Assembly (NCBI RefSeq): GCF_900104355.1
Contig: NZ_FNIY01000001.1
Span: 1,116,001 to 1,180,000 of the forward strand
Direction of reading: 5' to 3'
Source of the DNA: Phyllobacterium sp. OV277
GTDB lineage: Bacteria > Pseudomonadota > Alphaproteobacteria > Rhizobiales > Rhizobiaceae
DNA length: 64,000 nucleotides
Made by a program: the position numbers and the translations under genes. Below, piece by piece: positions 63,968 to 64,000 of this stretch. The notes under the pieces are model-generated. The model did not search any database and was not told the DNA's origin. It was given only the letters and a program-made list of their open reading frames with translations. Within the stretch, counting starts at the first letter, position 1. Every line of letters begins with the position of its first letter.

Positions 63968-64000
63968 TCAGAATTCTTCGCCGCCATAACAGCGATCTTC
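63968..64000 (-). CDS. Possible 3' end of a further minus-strand gene (truncated)
   Basis: On the minus strand from base 64000 ten codons (EDRCYGGEEF) run into a TGA at 63970-63968. This could be the end of a gene lying outside the window, 110 bases upstream of the hydrolase. The stretch is too short to judge function or even reality. Confidence 0.3.
   Translation of the reverse strand, partial: EDRCYGGEEF

Overview
The window is a stretch of chromosome from an alphaproteobacterium of the order Hyphomicrobiales (Rhizobiales), probably in or near the Brucellaceae/Phyllobacteriaceae. The pointers are an Omp10-type lipoprotein, homospermidine synthase, an alanine-racemase-fold ornithine decarboxylase behind a very long structured leader, a putative alpha-r8/MmgR (suhB-motif) small RNA, and intergenic palindromic mosaic repeats of about 107 bp in the style of rhizobial RIME and Brucella Bru-RS elements. 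The Omp10-like protein resembles Brucella Omp10 (as I remember that sequence) only moderately, so I do not assign a genus. There are no tRNA or rRNA genes, no transposases, no phage structural genes and no CRISPR array.

Layout. 0-1.6 kb: the 3' part of an importer ATPase, an orphan Phd-type antitoxin and a small membrane protein. 1.7-9.3 kb: a five-gene minus-strand cluster (Fe-alcohol dehydrogenase, aldehyde dehydrogenase, GlnA-like gamma-glutamyl ligase, amino acid/choline-type permease, N-formylglutamate-amidohydrolase-like enzyme) divergent from an RpiR regulator. It reads as a gamma-glutamylated amine or amino-alcohol catabolic pathway and is the best candidate here for an under-described system. 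9.4-15.8 kb: gnd, a GlxA regulator with an isochorismatase-like hydrolase, an esterase, a TetR/DinB divergent pair and a GNAT. 15.9-17.5 kb: ornithine decarboxylase with a speF-type leader RNA. 17.6-21.5 kb: amidase-LysR and a DUF1007/NicO nickel-cobalt-type transport pair. 22-28.7 kb: an aminotransferase, modABC, a DUF533 protein and trhO. 29-38 kb: a signal-less muramidase-domain protein, eda, a DUF882 protein, PepF, an HODM-like protein and homospermidine synthase. 38.9-53 kb: a LysE exporter and envelope genes (omp10, LysM 5'-nucleotidase, SPFH/NfeD, kdsD, an outer-membrane barrel, galU, lytic transglycosylase, DUF459) with hemH. 52-58.3 kb: gltD and gltB. 58.7-64 kb: threonine aldolase, a small heat-shock protein with a possible ROSE thermometer, a lysophospholipase-like hydrolase, hisN, the small RNA and a second N-formylglutamate amidohydrolase.

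Most gene-free stretches in the repeat-bearing parts hold three palindromic families. Family A has 31-bp perfect inverted arms and a total length of 106-109 bp (five copies). Family B is a longer hairpin that begins and ends in the same 'gtggttcgacaagc' type motif (nine sites). Family C has 49-bp perfect arms and a total of 162 or 196 bp (three copies). A elements sit at the tip of B hairpins, giving nested composites.

Themes: polyamine synthesis (ornithine to putrescine to homospermidine), nitrogen assimilation (GltBD, amidase, formylglutamate hydrolases), cell-envelope biogenesis (KDO, UDP-glucose, peptidoglycan enzymes) and metal uptake (Mo, probably Ni/Co/Zn).
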